In this document: positions 1 through 7,047 of the stretch, piece after piece | Position numbering within the stretch: position 1 is the first letter of the stretch | How the letters are laid out: every line of letters starts with the position of its first letter | Assembly (NCBI RefSeq): GCF_027319265.1 | Contig: NZ_DAHVNP010000018.1 | Span: 1-36,975, forward strand | Length of the DNA stretch: 36,975 nt | Reading direction: 5' to 3' | Source: Ferrimicrobium sp. | GTDB taxonomy: Bacteria > Actinomycetota > Acidimicrobiia > Acidimicrobiales > Acidimicrobiaceae | The notes under the pieces: model-generated | Databases searched by the model: none | What the model saw: the letters and a program-made list of their open reading frames with translations, nothing else | What the model was told of the DNA's origin: nothing | Translations under genes and position numbers: made by a program

Positions 1-3
1 AAC

Positions 4-113
4 TGTCCGAGTATGTAGTGATAGTGTCCGAGGTTGTCTTATTTTCGCCGCTCATTGACACTTTTTGCCATGAGTATCGAAACGCACTCGCACTTGGTGG
101 GACGTTCTCGGAC
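4..113. repeat. Scattered TGTCCGAG motifs, possible insertion-sequence end
   Basis: TGTCCGAG occurs at 4-11 and again at 25-32, and the inverted form CTCGGAC lies at 107-113. No credible gene covers this stretch. Repeated short motifs near an end, next to the istB-like fragment at 200-330, fit the multiple-repeat terminus of an IS21-type element. The window begins too close to this point to see the rest, so the identity of the element is inference. Confidence 0.25.
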
Positions 114-119
114 GCAACT

Positions 120-143
120 GTTGGGTGAAAAGTTGGGTGAAAA
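120..143. repeat. Two perfect 12-bp tandem repeats
   Basis: The 12-mer GTTGGGTGAAAA occurs twice in immediate succession, at 120-131 and 132-143. It lies in gene-free DNA between the possible insertion-sequence end and the istB fragment. No function is apparent. Confidence 0.7.
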
Positions 144-199
144 ATAGAGCGTAGGGTCTAAGCTACTCCAGCCGGACCGGGTTGGATGGAACCGACTCG

Positions 200-330
200 C
201 GGCTTGTCCATGCGTTGACAGGAACACATCTGCTCATTCTCGATGACTGGGGATCTCCCCTGCGTTGGAGGCTGCTTCAAGGGAGAGCCTTGAACTCTTG
301 GATTACCTTCCGGTCAAGGAGATCAATGTA
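200..330 (+). pseudogene. istB: Decayed IstB-like (IS21 family helper ATPase) fragment
   Basis: Translation from 200 reads RLVHALTGTHLLILDDWG, which closely resembles the Walker B region of IS21-family IstB (typical LARTDLLILDDWG). The similarity then jumps to another frame from about 265, reading LEAASRESLELLDY and then LPV, where intact IstB has a region like RRDLLEILDDRYG...TSQLPV. The P-loop part upstream and the C-terminal part are missing. A full IstB is about 250 residues, and only about 45 recognisable residues remain, split by a frameshift and an internal deletion. This is a relic of a transposition helper gene, not a working one. The family call rests on remembered IstB sequence patterns. 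Confidence 0.55.
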
Positions 331-608
331 CGCCTGTCGTATCACATGCTTTACGATCGGACAACTGGTGTTCGCGAGAACTTCGCAGCACCAGCGCGAG
401 GTCCTGGTACGAGGCGAGACATTCGAGCCGCATGGCATGCTCGGATGCTGAGGAGACTGGTCCTTGTACGCCGAAAGGATGACATACCGAAAATATAGCG
501 CCAAAACCCGGTGGAACTTTAGCGAAACGCGATAACGTAGCAACCGAACGTCGTCGCTACATTCAGCAGCTGTGCCGACGGGTTAGGGGAGACCTGAAAC
601 TACGAACA
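331..608. other. Gene-free stretch upstream of the secreted pair
   Basis: No convincing coding region is seen here. Open frames exist on both strands but show no family resemblance. A purine-rich AGGGGAG sits at 585-591, about 17 bases before the TTG at 609, and is the only ribosome-binding-like sequence near the next gene. Confidence 0.5.
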
Positions 609-1469
609 TTGCTCCGAGGAGGGGTCATAGCTCTTGTAAGTCTGGGGATGATAGGGTTGATAGATGCATCGAGTTTTCAGCACACCTCCATTATTGGGAA
701 GGGGACAGAGACTCTCACCTCCGTAGAGTCCTACGCTTCTCACGCAAGTTCTGACTCCCCATCCGGGGTTGTAGGCCCGGGGGGTGTTAATCCATACGGA
801 TTTGATAGGTGTAGCCACACAAGTCAGTTGACGATGCAGCAGCTCAAACCCAGCTATGGCTGGATTGGTATCTACATCGGAGGAAGTGACGCCGGTTGTC
901 CAAATGCTTTCCCAACCGAGTCCTGGATCAATACGGTAATTTCCGAGGGGTGGTATGTTGAGCCCATTTGGGTCGGACCTCAGTCAACCTGTAGTAACGT
1001 CGGACCTGAGCAGATTTCTCTCGATTCCTACAACAACTACCAAACGGCCTACTCACAAGGCCAAAACTCAGCCCATCACGCGTACACGGCTTTACTTAAC
1101 GACGGCTTCTCTGTTCCAGATGGTGGGGTCCCGATTGTTGATGATATTGAGGGCTTCACGTCTAACTCCCTAGCTTGCGATACAGCCGAGGAGGCCTTCG
1201 TCCGGGGTTGGGATGCTACCTTACCACGTCAATTGCCCGCAGTGTATGGATCAAGTGGGGCCTCGTACCTCGCGAACTTGACCGGTGCCCCAGCCCCGGC
1301 ATTCATATGGGGTGCGAACTACAGCACCAACAACACGGATCCGTCCGATCTCCCTCCCATTCCCTCTCAGGACTGGGATAACAATCAGCGCATCAAGCAA
1401 TATAGCAACACTTGTTCGGGGGCCGGGATTACTTTCGACTGCGACTACGAAGACGCACCCCTCTACTGA
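609..1469 (+). CDS. Secreted DUF1906 (Rv2525c-like) glycoside-hydrolase-like protein
   Basis: The 286-residue product begins with a hydrophobic segment (about residues 5-20) that looks like a signal peptide or anchor. The body from about residue 64 matches DUF1906: GFDRCSHTSQLTMQQL, then GIYIGG, then a conserved aspartate region (IVDDIEG, about residues 177-183), as in the Rv2525c-like TIM-barrel fold related to GH25-type lysozymes. By family it acts outside the membrane, perhaps on cell-wall glycans, but the catalytic activity of DUF1906 is not settled. The TTG start at 609 is provisional. The frame stays open upstream, and an in-frame CTG at 594 follows AGGGGAG too closely. The next gene starts 24 bases after the stop, so the two are probably co-transcribed. 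Confidence 0.75.
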   Translation: MLRGGVIALVSLGMIGLIDASSFQHTSIIGKGTETLTSVESYASHASSDSPSGVVGPGGVNPYGFDRCSHTSQLTMQQLKPSYGWIGIYIGGSDAGCPNAFPTESWINTVISEGWYVEPIWVGPQSTCSNVGPEQISLDSYNNYQTAYSQGQNSAHHAYTALLNDGFSVPDGGVPIVDDIEGFTSNSLACDTAEEAFVRGWDATLPRQLPAVYGSSGASYLANLTGAPAPAFIWGANYSTNNTDPSDLPPIPSQDWDNNQRIKQYSNTCSGAGITFDCDYEDAPLY

Positions 1470-1493
1470 TACGATCCTCTGAAAGGAGCAAGA

Positions 1494-2831
1494 ATGGCAC
1501 ACTTTGGCAAACAGAAGGCACTCCTCGCTGGTGCCGCTGGGATTCTCATCACCGCGGGGGTTGTCACCCTCTCCTTTAACGACAGCCACCACCCTTGGTC
1601 AGATCCAGCCCCAAAGAGCAGCTCCTCAGTCAAAGGACACCCCGCCGGTAGTTCCAAGACGACTACCTCGCTTAGCTCGACTAGTACCTCCTCGCCCACC
1701 TCAGCCTCAACTGTCCCTGATGCGGCCTCGGGCACGGACTGGGTGATCAGCGGGTCAGATACTCTCTACATCTCAACCAACGGGGTCACCTATCACGAAG
1801 TTAATCCGCCGCTACCAAAAGGTACCCAACTCAGATCCGCAGTGGTGTCGGGATCGACAGTGATCGCTTATGACTACAATCCACAACAGCTTCCCCTCGG
1901 CCAACCGATAGATCTTGACCTATCCCATGACGGCGGGGTGACCTGGAGTGTGGAGCACGTCGCAGTATACGGAACTCCCACCAATGTCCACTTCGTTGTC
2001 GCCCACGGTTCGGTCATCGGAATGATGGTTGACCAGAGTAACCCAGGGGCCATGACAGGTGGTGAGTGGTTCCAGACCAACAATGACGGTGACACGTGGA
2101 TCAATCCATTGCCCAACGCCTCTAGCAACACCCCCCAAGGAGGTCCCGTCACTCTCGTTGGGTCTGACCTCTGGCTCCTTGGAAGCGCCTACGATCAGCT
2201 CTGGGTGAGCACGAACAACGGCGCCTCATGGTCACAAGTGCATTTTCCGGGCGAATCCCTGGATGATATAACCATACCTGGGTGCCAGGACATAGTGTAT
2301 CCGAGCATTGCCGGCCAACTCTCATCGGGTGCTACCGTCCTCGTGACGGCGAAGGTGCCAAATGGTAACTGCACCAGTAACTACCTAGACGTTACCGCCT
2401 ATGCGACCACAAACCAAGGGGCAACCTGGACAGCCTTCGGTTCCTTTACCACCACACAGGTAGGAGTCCAGTCAGGACTAACTCCGAAGTACGTGACCGT
2501 TCAAGGTAACTCGGTCTGGCTGGCCACGGTGCCGAATCAATTTGTCACCACTCCAGCGTCACCTCCGCAATTCGTGCGCATCACGACCAGCGGCGCTCAC
2601 AGCTTGGTCTCTCTTCCAATTGCTGCAATACACGATAGCGGTACGGAGTCGATAGCTGTGAACGCCAACGACCAACTGCAGGTAACGCTCGTCCACTTTC
2701 CCCCGATCAGCGAGCGGACTGCCCCTCCGGTCATCTCCAGTAGCTACATCTCAACCAATGACGGTGAGACCTGGAAGCCACTAGCGATGCACTTCCTGAG
2801 GAATGGTAACCCAATAGCGAAGAAGTCATAG
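1494..2831 (+). CDS. Secreted Asp-box (BNR/sialidase-like) beta-propeller protein
   Basis: A 445-residue protein with an N-terminal membrane segment (about residues 8-26, KALLAGAAGILITAGVVTL) and a Ser/Thr-rich linker (about 37-75). Asp-box motifs of the S-x-D-x-G-x-T-W type repeat along the chain: HDGGVTW (about 143), NDGDTW (about 196), NNGASW (about 240), NQGATW (about 307) and NDGETW (about 421). Such repeats form the blades of sialidase, photosystem-stability-factor and VPS10-type propellers. No sialidase catalytic arginine triad is evident, so a binding or structural role outside the cell is more likely than glycan cleavage. The ATG is preceded by a good ribosome-binding site (AAAGGAG, about 6 bases upstream). 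It lies just behind the DUF1906 gene, and both products are predicted to be exported. Confidence 0.8.
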   Translation: MAHFGKQKALLAGAAGILITAGVVTLSFNDSHHPWSDPAPKSSSSVKGHPAGSSKTTTSLSSTSTSSPTSASTVPDAASGTDWVISGSDTLYISTNGVTYHEVNPPLPKGTQLRSAVVSGSTVIAYDYNPQQLPLGQPIDLDLSHDGGVTWSVEHVAVYGTPTNVHFVVAHGSVIGMMVDQSNPGAMTGGEWFQTNNDGDTWINPLPNASSNTPQGGPVTLVGSDLWLLGSAYDQLWVSTNNGASWSQVHFPGESLDDITIPGCQDIVYPSIAGQLSSGATVLVTAKVPNGNCTSNYLDVTAYATTNQGATWTAFGSFTTTQVGVQSGLTPKYVTVQGNSVWLATVPNQFVTTPASPPQFVRITTSGAHSLVSLPIAAIHDSGTESIAVNANDQLQVTLVHFPPISERTAPPVISSSYISTNDGETWKPLAMHFLRNGNPIAKKS

Positions 2832-3099
2832 TGGGTAGCAAGCTAGTGAATTGGGTCGGAACTTCAGAGTGAGATAGGCCTTTTCGAGACCTGACCACCA
2901 TTGTGGCTGGTGCATCCTTGATGAGCGGTACAGGTCTATCCTCTTGCTCAATCACGAGCCGTGCGAGTTCACGCTCAGCCTGCCGCATCGTGTCCCGGAA
3001 ACGGACACTGCGATGCACTGCCCTCCTGAGCGTGAGCGTACTTCGTACGATGGAGCTCCCAGGTGTCTGCTGGGCCACAAGCCGCATGCTTCCTGCCAT
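2731..3099 (-). CDS. Possible small hypothetical protein
   Basis: A frame of 122 codons on the minus strand whose ATG at 3099 is preceded by GGAGG at ideal spacing (5 bases), which is the main reason to list it. The first 60 or so residues are rich in Arg and Glu and could form helices (RFRDTMRQAERELARL). The last third looks like low-quality translation and overlaps the 3' end of the Asp-box gene on the opposite strand by about 100 bases. Either a short real gene has acquired a non-native tail, or this is chance. No family is recognised. Confidence 0.3.
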   Translation of the reverse strand: MAGSMRLVAQQTPGSSIVRSTLTLRRAVHRSVRFRDTMRQAERELARLVIEQEDRPVPLIKDAPATMVVRSRKGLSHSEVPTQFTSLLPTMTSSLLGYHSSGSASLVASRSHRHWLRCSYWR

Positions 3100-3179
3100 C
3101 AAATCCTCCAACCTCGAACTCTTTGTTGGGTTATTTGCTGGGACTTGGTCTATTGCGATTTAGGAAACATGCTCTGACC

Positions 3180-3256
3180 TGGTGGGCGCTAAGGGACTCG
3201 AACCCCTGACCTGCTGGTTGTAAGCCAGCCGCTCTAACCAACTGAGCTAAGCGCCC
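3180..3256 (-). tRNA. tRNA-Val (anticodon UAC)
   Basis: The minus strand folds as a standard cloverleaf. The acceptor stem GGGCGCT (3256-3250) pairs with AGCGCCC (3190-3184). The D arm contains GCTC-AGTTGGTTA-GAGC. The anticodon stem GCTGG/CCAGC closes the loop CTTACAA, giving anticodon TAC (UAC, reads GUA and other Val codons). The T arm is AGGGG-TTCGAGT-CCCTT. The discriminator A is at 3183 and CCA is encoded at 3182-3180. The loop CTTACAA is the usual one for bacterial tRNA-Val(UAC). Confidence 0.95.
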
Positions 3257-3272
3257 TCACAGTTGCTACAGT

Positions 3273-4040
3273 CTACCCCCGTTGAGTAGGATCGTCAGGC
3301 TGACCCAGAAGAGCGGACAAAATAAGGGAATTGCAGGCGGCTACCACTTTACGGCGTGTCAGATCCAATGGAGGCATCATCAGTTCCACGTCCTGCACGT
3401 GAACCACACCGCCAGCTTCTGTCAAAATCAGAGCTGCCGCCAAGTAATCCCAGACGGCAAGTCCATCCGAGCAGTCAATGAACCCGTCACCACTTCCCCT
3501 TGCCAACAATGAGATCTCGAGCGCTGCGGAACCAAGAGAGCGCATTTGCGCCCAACCTAGATGTTGACGCGGGTAACCGTTGACAAATATCACCGAACGA
3601 TTCAACGACTCAGCTAAGGATGGAACAATATGTTGACCATTGAAAGTAGCACCTTGGCCAACCTTAGTCGCGAAGACTCCTTCAGAACCAGACAGTCTCA
3701 CTACCCCAACCACTGGGCTGCCATGATGCAGGAGGCAGATAGCGCTGGTCCAGTACGGAATTCCTCGTGCCGCATTCGTCGAGCCATCGATCGGATCCAG
3801 GACCGCGGTGACCGAAGAACCCTGGTCCAAGAGGCCAGATTCTTCCGAGAACACATTGACCCCTGCATTGATGAGAACCTGTAGGCCTGCCTCATCGGCG
3901 ACGACATCCCCGACATGTTGCCCTCTTGCCTGCCCAGTCGCCGACCAGTCCGAGGAACTATTCACCGTTGCAAGGCAAGCTTCCGTCACCCGCAACCCCA
4001 GGTCTAGCAGCTGATCCGGTTTCCACTCCAAGACCACCAT
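3273..4040 (-). CDS. Inositol-monophosphatase-family phosphatase
   Basis: A 255-residue member of the Mg-dependent, Li-sensitive phosphatase family (IMPase, CysQ, histidinol phosphatase). The metal-binding glutamates are in SEESG (about residues 65-69). Motif A is complete as DPIDGSTN (82-89), followed by GIPYW. Motif B is seen as WDYLAAA (about 197-203), followed by EAGG. Length is normal for the family. The exact substrate (inositol phosphate, histidinol phosphate or PAP) cannot be read from these motifs. It is transcribed on the same strand as the tRNA immediately downstream, and the cytochrome-b-like gene lies 28 bases upstream. The start gives MVVLEWKPDQLLDLG, a sensible N-terminal helix. 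Confidence 0.88.
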   Translation of the reverse strand: MVVLEWKPDQLLDLGLRVTEACLATVNSSSDWSATGQARGQHVGDVVADEAGLQVLINAGVNVFSEESGLLDQGSSVTAVLDPIDGSTNAARGIPYWTSAICLLHHGSPVVGVVRLSGSEGVFATKVGQGATFNGQHIVPSLAESLNRSVIFVNGYPRQHLGWAQMRSLGSAALEISLLARGSGDGFIDCSDGLAVWDYLAAALILTEAGGVVHVQDVELMMPPLDLTRRKVVAACNSLILSALLGQPDDPTQRG

Positions 4041-4068
4041 CCTAGCAACACACCCACCGGTTCTCTAA

Positions 4069-4755
4069 TTAGCGAGTGGGGTGTACTGAGAAAAAACTCG
4101 ACCAATGAGCGACAGCAGGAAAGATCGCCCACGCCAGGAGTCCACCGATGATCACTGCAAGCACGATACTGATAAGACGCCCCTGGCGTCCGATCAACGA
4201 GTGATAACGGCTGTAACGAAGATCGTAACTTGACGTGCCTACGGCCCTACGCACATAGGCGAGCACATGAAAGACCATTAGCGCAAACCACGCCACAAAA
4301 TCATCCCGGTGAATGTTGAGCCAAAGCGCGGCCGTTGGCGTATTCGGGCGTGCGTAGACCAGTATGATGCCACTCACCATCAGGATCACCGTGGTGACCA
4401 CCAGCAATGGGCCAACAACCCGCAGAACTAATTCAGGAGGCCCGGCGTGTTTGAAGTCAGGGGCACCGAGATAGTACATCGCGAACCGATAGGTCGCCAC
4501 AATGATCTTGTAGGCCATGATCGGGAGCAGAATCAGGCCGAGTACGACATGGAGTGCGATCAGCTGACCGATAAAAACAACGGTCACCCCTTCTATGGCC
4601 AGGCCAATGAAAAGCACTGAGCCAAGGAGGGCAAGCAACCTGGCGACTGCGCGCACACGTCGAGACGACGAGAGTTCTTCGGCCGGAACAGTTTCGGTGA
4701 AGACCGTATCAAAAACGCGTTGCAGCAACGAGAACCTCAACCTTTTCGATTGCAA
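4069..4755 (-). CDS. Cytochrome-b-like integral membrane protein
   Basis: A 228-residue protein with about five membrane helices (roughly residues 36-58, 62-84, 110-132, 150-168 and 194-214) and a basic N-terminus. Histidines sit inside or at the edges of helices: one in the second helix (ALHVVLG) and others in NIHRDDFVAWF and MVFHVLAYVRR. This spacing recalls di-haem b561/DUF4405-type proteins, so a haem-binding redox role is plausible but not proven. The TTG at 4755 is the first usable start after an in-frame stop and has no clear ribosome-binding site; a second TTG lies five codons downstream. The IMPase-like gene follows 28 bases later on the same strand. Confidence 0.55.
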   Translation of the reverse strand: MQSKRLRFSLLQRVFDTVFTETVPAEELSSSRRVRAVARLLALLGSVLFIGLAIEGVTVVFIGQLIALHVVLGLILLPIMAYKIIVATYRFAMYYLGAPDFKHAGPPELVLRVVGPLLVVTTVILMVSGIILVYARPNTPTAALWLNIHRDDFVAWFALMVFHVLAYVRRAVGTSSYDLRYSRYHSLIGRQGRLISIVLAVIIGGLLAWAIFPAVAHWSSFFSVHPTR

Positions 4756-4835
4756 ACGAAACTATCAGCACCATTGTAACAAGGACGGTGCCTACAGAAG
4801 TCATAGATTTCCCGGTGACACCAGCTTGCACGTGC

Positions 4836-4852
4836 GCATCCCTTCAGGATGC
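4836..4852. other. Short perfect hairpin between two minus-strand genes
   Basis: GCATCC-CTTCA-GGATGC forms a perfect 6-bp stem with a 5-base loop between the HAD phosphatase stop (4894) and the cytochrome-b-like start (4755). There is no T tract on either side, so an intrinsic terminator is doubtful. It may be an RNA-processing or stability element. Confidence 0.3.
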
Positions 4853-4893
4853 TTCATGTGCCATCTCGACACGACCAGGGTGACGTGGTTAGG

Positions 4894-5715
4894 CTACGCA
4901 CGATACCTATCAGCAGTACTACCGTGTCCCATCTTGCTGACCAGCTCGCCAACTCCTCCTAGATCATTCGATGACACCACATCGGCTGCCACCGCCAGCA
5001 CCGAGGGATGCGCATTCGCTACGGCAACCGGATGACCAACGCTCATCAGCATCGGCAGATCATTGAGGTGATCTCCAATAGCCACTGCGTCTTCGAGCTC
5101 CACCCCCAGCACCTCTGCCGCCAGGCCAACACCAAAGCCCTTGCTCACTCCCTTTGGAACGATCTCGACCCAGTCAGTCGACCCGCTAATGAGTTGTACC
5201 CCCGAGACCTCTTGCGAAAGAATATCAATGAGTGCAGCAGCAGGATGATCCCTATGTCGAATGATCACTTTGACCACCGAATCGAGTTCAAAAAGCCCCG
5301 CCAACTCCCACTCGAGCTCGGTCATCGTCGGATCCTTCAAAAACGCCCGTTGGGGGCGAAACTCGATCGGGGAAGAGGCCGCGAAGAAAAAGCCGTCGTC
5401 TAGCTTGACGAGACTCTCGATCGTGGTGCGTACAAACTCGCGAGACAGCTCCCTCACCCACAGCAACGACCCTCGCTCAAGATGATAACCAACTGCACCG
5501 TTGTGGCAGACCGCAAGGGGACCGAGATCAACGAGCTGTGCCACCTGAAGCATGCCCCTCACGCCACGCGCTGTCGCCGGCACCACGGACACGCCACGGC
5601 TGCGGGCACCCCGTATCTGGCGCACCACGCTCGAATGGATGGTTACGCTCGTCGTGAGGAGCGTCCCGTCAAGATCAGTAAAGAGGAGTGAAAGCCTATC
5701 GAGTTGCGTCGGCAT
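4894..5715 (-). CDS. Cof-type HAD-superfamily phosphatase
   Basis: A 273-residue HAD hydrolase of the Cof/YbiV type with a large cap. Motif I is LLFTDLDGTLL with Asp14 and Asp16 as nucleophile and acid/base. Motif II threonine lies in VVPATARG. Motif III lysine lies in PKGVSKGFG. Motif IV is IGDHLNDLPML. The family dephosphorylates sugar phosphates, nucleotides or cofactors such as FMN and PLP; the substrate here is unknown. The frame extends further upstream, but ATG 5715 places the first strand correctly and overlaps the end of the oxygenase gene by 20 bases. An AGGAGG directly abuts this ATG with no spacing, so translation probably depends on coupling to the upstream gene. Confidence 0.85.
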   Translation of the reverse strand: MPTQLDRLSLLFTDLDGTLLTTSVTIHSSVVRQIRGARSRGVSVVPATARGVRGMLQVAQLVDLGPLAVCHNGAVGYHLERGSLLWVRELSREFVRTTIESLVKLDDGFFFAASSPIEFRPQRAFLKDPTMTELEWELAGLFELDSVVKVIIRHRDHPAAALIDILSQEVSGVQLISGSTDWVEIVPKGVSKGFGVGLAAEVLGVELEDAVAIGDHLNDLPMLMSVGHPVAVANAHPSVLAVAADVVSSNDLGGVGELVSKMGHGSTADRYRA

Positions 5716-6499
5716 CCTCCTGAGCGTACTGGGATTGAGCACGTAGCCGGCGAGGTGATGGAGCAGTGATCCCCATGGAGAGCTCCCCTCCAATTTTGAG
5801 CCCCACCCAAATCAGCGACTCCTCCATCGTTGAAACCGATCGATCGAGTTGCAGCGTCACCCAGTTCGGCAGTGATGCATACAGCCACCGCATGACGAAG
5901 GGATAGACCTGCCCCACAAAACCGGCCGGCCGAAGCCGCTCCAAGATCGTAAACGCCTCCATCGTTGCCTCATTGACGACAAGGTTGGGTTGGCGCCAAA
6001 CCCATTGGCTGAGGTCTCCATAGCGCAGGGGAACTTCCGTCATCTCGCAACCCATCAATTCGGCAAATCGTGTCATCTCTGCGACATAACGGTCATAGAG
6101 CGCATGGTCAACCTCTGGGTGGAACCGCTCGTAGGCGAAACAGATAGACTCCACCATCGCATTATGGACCCATGCCAAGAGGAACGGGTCGTTAGCCGAA
6201 AACGCTGCCCCACTATCGGGGACAACCCCTTCTACCGGTTCATGAAGCCTACGAACTGCGGCAATCGCCGATCTCACCTCGTCCATGTCCCCATAGGTGA
6301 TCGTATCGATGAAGTCGATCGTCTCGCGTAGGCGCTGATCGGGACGGTCGCCAAATCGCGAGAATTGACGCACTCCTGCAAGCGCTCGTGGTTCAAGCGA
6401 CTGCACCGCCAGGGCACGCAATCCACCGACAAGTCCTGAGAAGTCGCTGTGTAACTGCCAAACCGCCGAATCGGGGCCAAAGAGGGTATCCATGCCCAA
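5696..6499 (-). CDS. DUF2236 (MpaB/latex-clearing-type) oxygenase family protein
   Basis: A 267-residue protein matching the DUF2236 family, which includes fungal MpaB and rubber oxygenase Lcp. Typical stretches are the N-terminal GGLRALAVQSLEPRALAGV, the FGDRPDQRLRETIDFIDTITYG segment, and the helix beginning WVHNAMVESICFAYERF, whose histidine is a haem-ligand candidate in the family. By family it would be a haem oxygenase acting on a hydrophobic substrate, but none can be named. Start choice is ATG 6499 or ATG 6493 two codons later. It is first in a two-gene unit with the overlapping Cof phosphatase and is divergent from the lipoprotein gene, with 62 bases between starts. Confidence 0.8.
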   Translation of the reverse strand: MGMDTLFGPDSAVWQLHSDFSGLVGGLRALAVQSLEPRALAGVRQFSRFGDRPDQRLRETIDFIDTITYGDMDEVRSAIAAVRRLHEPVEGVVPDSGAAFSANDPFLLAWVHNAMVESICFAYERFHPEVDHALYDRYVAEMTRFAELMGCEMTEVPLRYGDLSQWVWRQPNLVVNEATMEAFTILERLRPAGFVGQVYPFVMRWLYASLPNWVTLQLDRSVSTMEESLIWVGLKIGGELSMGITAPSPRRLRAQSQYAQEDADATR

Positions 6500-6561
6500 A
6501 GCCTACCAAACACCATGCGCTACCGTTAGCCTGAAATCGTGGACGAGCAAGGCACAACAGG

Positions 6562-6990
6562 ATGAATCGTGGAAACGGATGGCCTCTGCACGTGCTTTGC
6601 CGTCCGAGAAAGAGAAGGGCCGTGCTCCTTGGATCGATCGCACTGACGGGTGCGCTGCTCTCCTCCTGCGGCGCAAGTGCCACCGCAGAGGCTGACCAGG
6701 CCTGCACGCTCGTTCACCAATCGATTCGCCTCTATGAAACCTCACAAACCGCTAATGGTGCAAAGGCCCGCACAGACCTTGCCAGAGCGGAACTGCTGCT
6801 CGCAGAGGCCGTCTCCCCTGCCAACCTCGCAGCATCAACGGACTCCTATTGGCAACCATTAGCCGGGACGCTCGCTGAGACGGAGCAACTCCCTGAATCA
6901 CGCCTCGTCATCGCCTTACGAGCGCAATGTGCTCCTTCGGCCACCAATCAAGGGGAATATGTCGTGCCCTATAAGTCCCAGGGCCAGTGA
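6562..6990 (+). CDS. Small lipoprotein of unknown function
   Basis: A 142-residue product with a basic n-region (RPRKRR, about residues 14-19), a hydrophobic stretch (AVLLGSIALTGALLSSC) and a lipobox LSSC that would be cleaved before Cys36. The mature part is small, helical and carries two further cysteines. No family is recognised. The n-region is long with ATG 6562. GTG 6592 would give a more usual signal peptide and is a fair alternative. The penicillin-acylase-family gene begins 57 bases downstream on the same strand, so the two exported proteins may be co-transcribed. Confidence 0.65.
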   Translation: MNRGNGWPLHVLCRPRKRRAVLLGSIALTGALLSSCGASATAEADQACTLVHQSIRLYETSQTANGAKARTDLARAELLLAEAVSPANLAASTDSYWQPLAGTLAETEQLPESRLVIALRAQCAPSATNQGEYVVPYKSQGQ

Positions 6991-7047
6991 CCACTCCCGC
7001 GATCAATTGTCTGCTAGGATCTGGCGAACGACGAAAGAAAGGAATCC

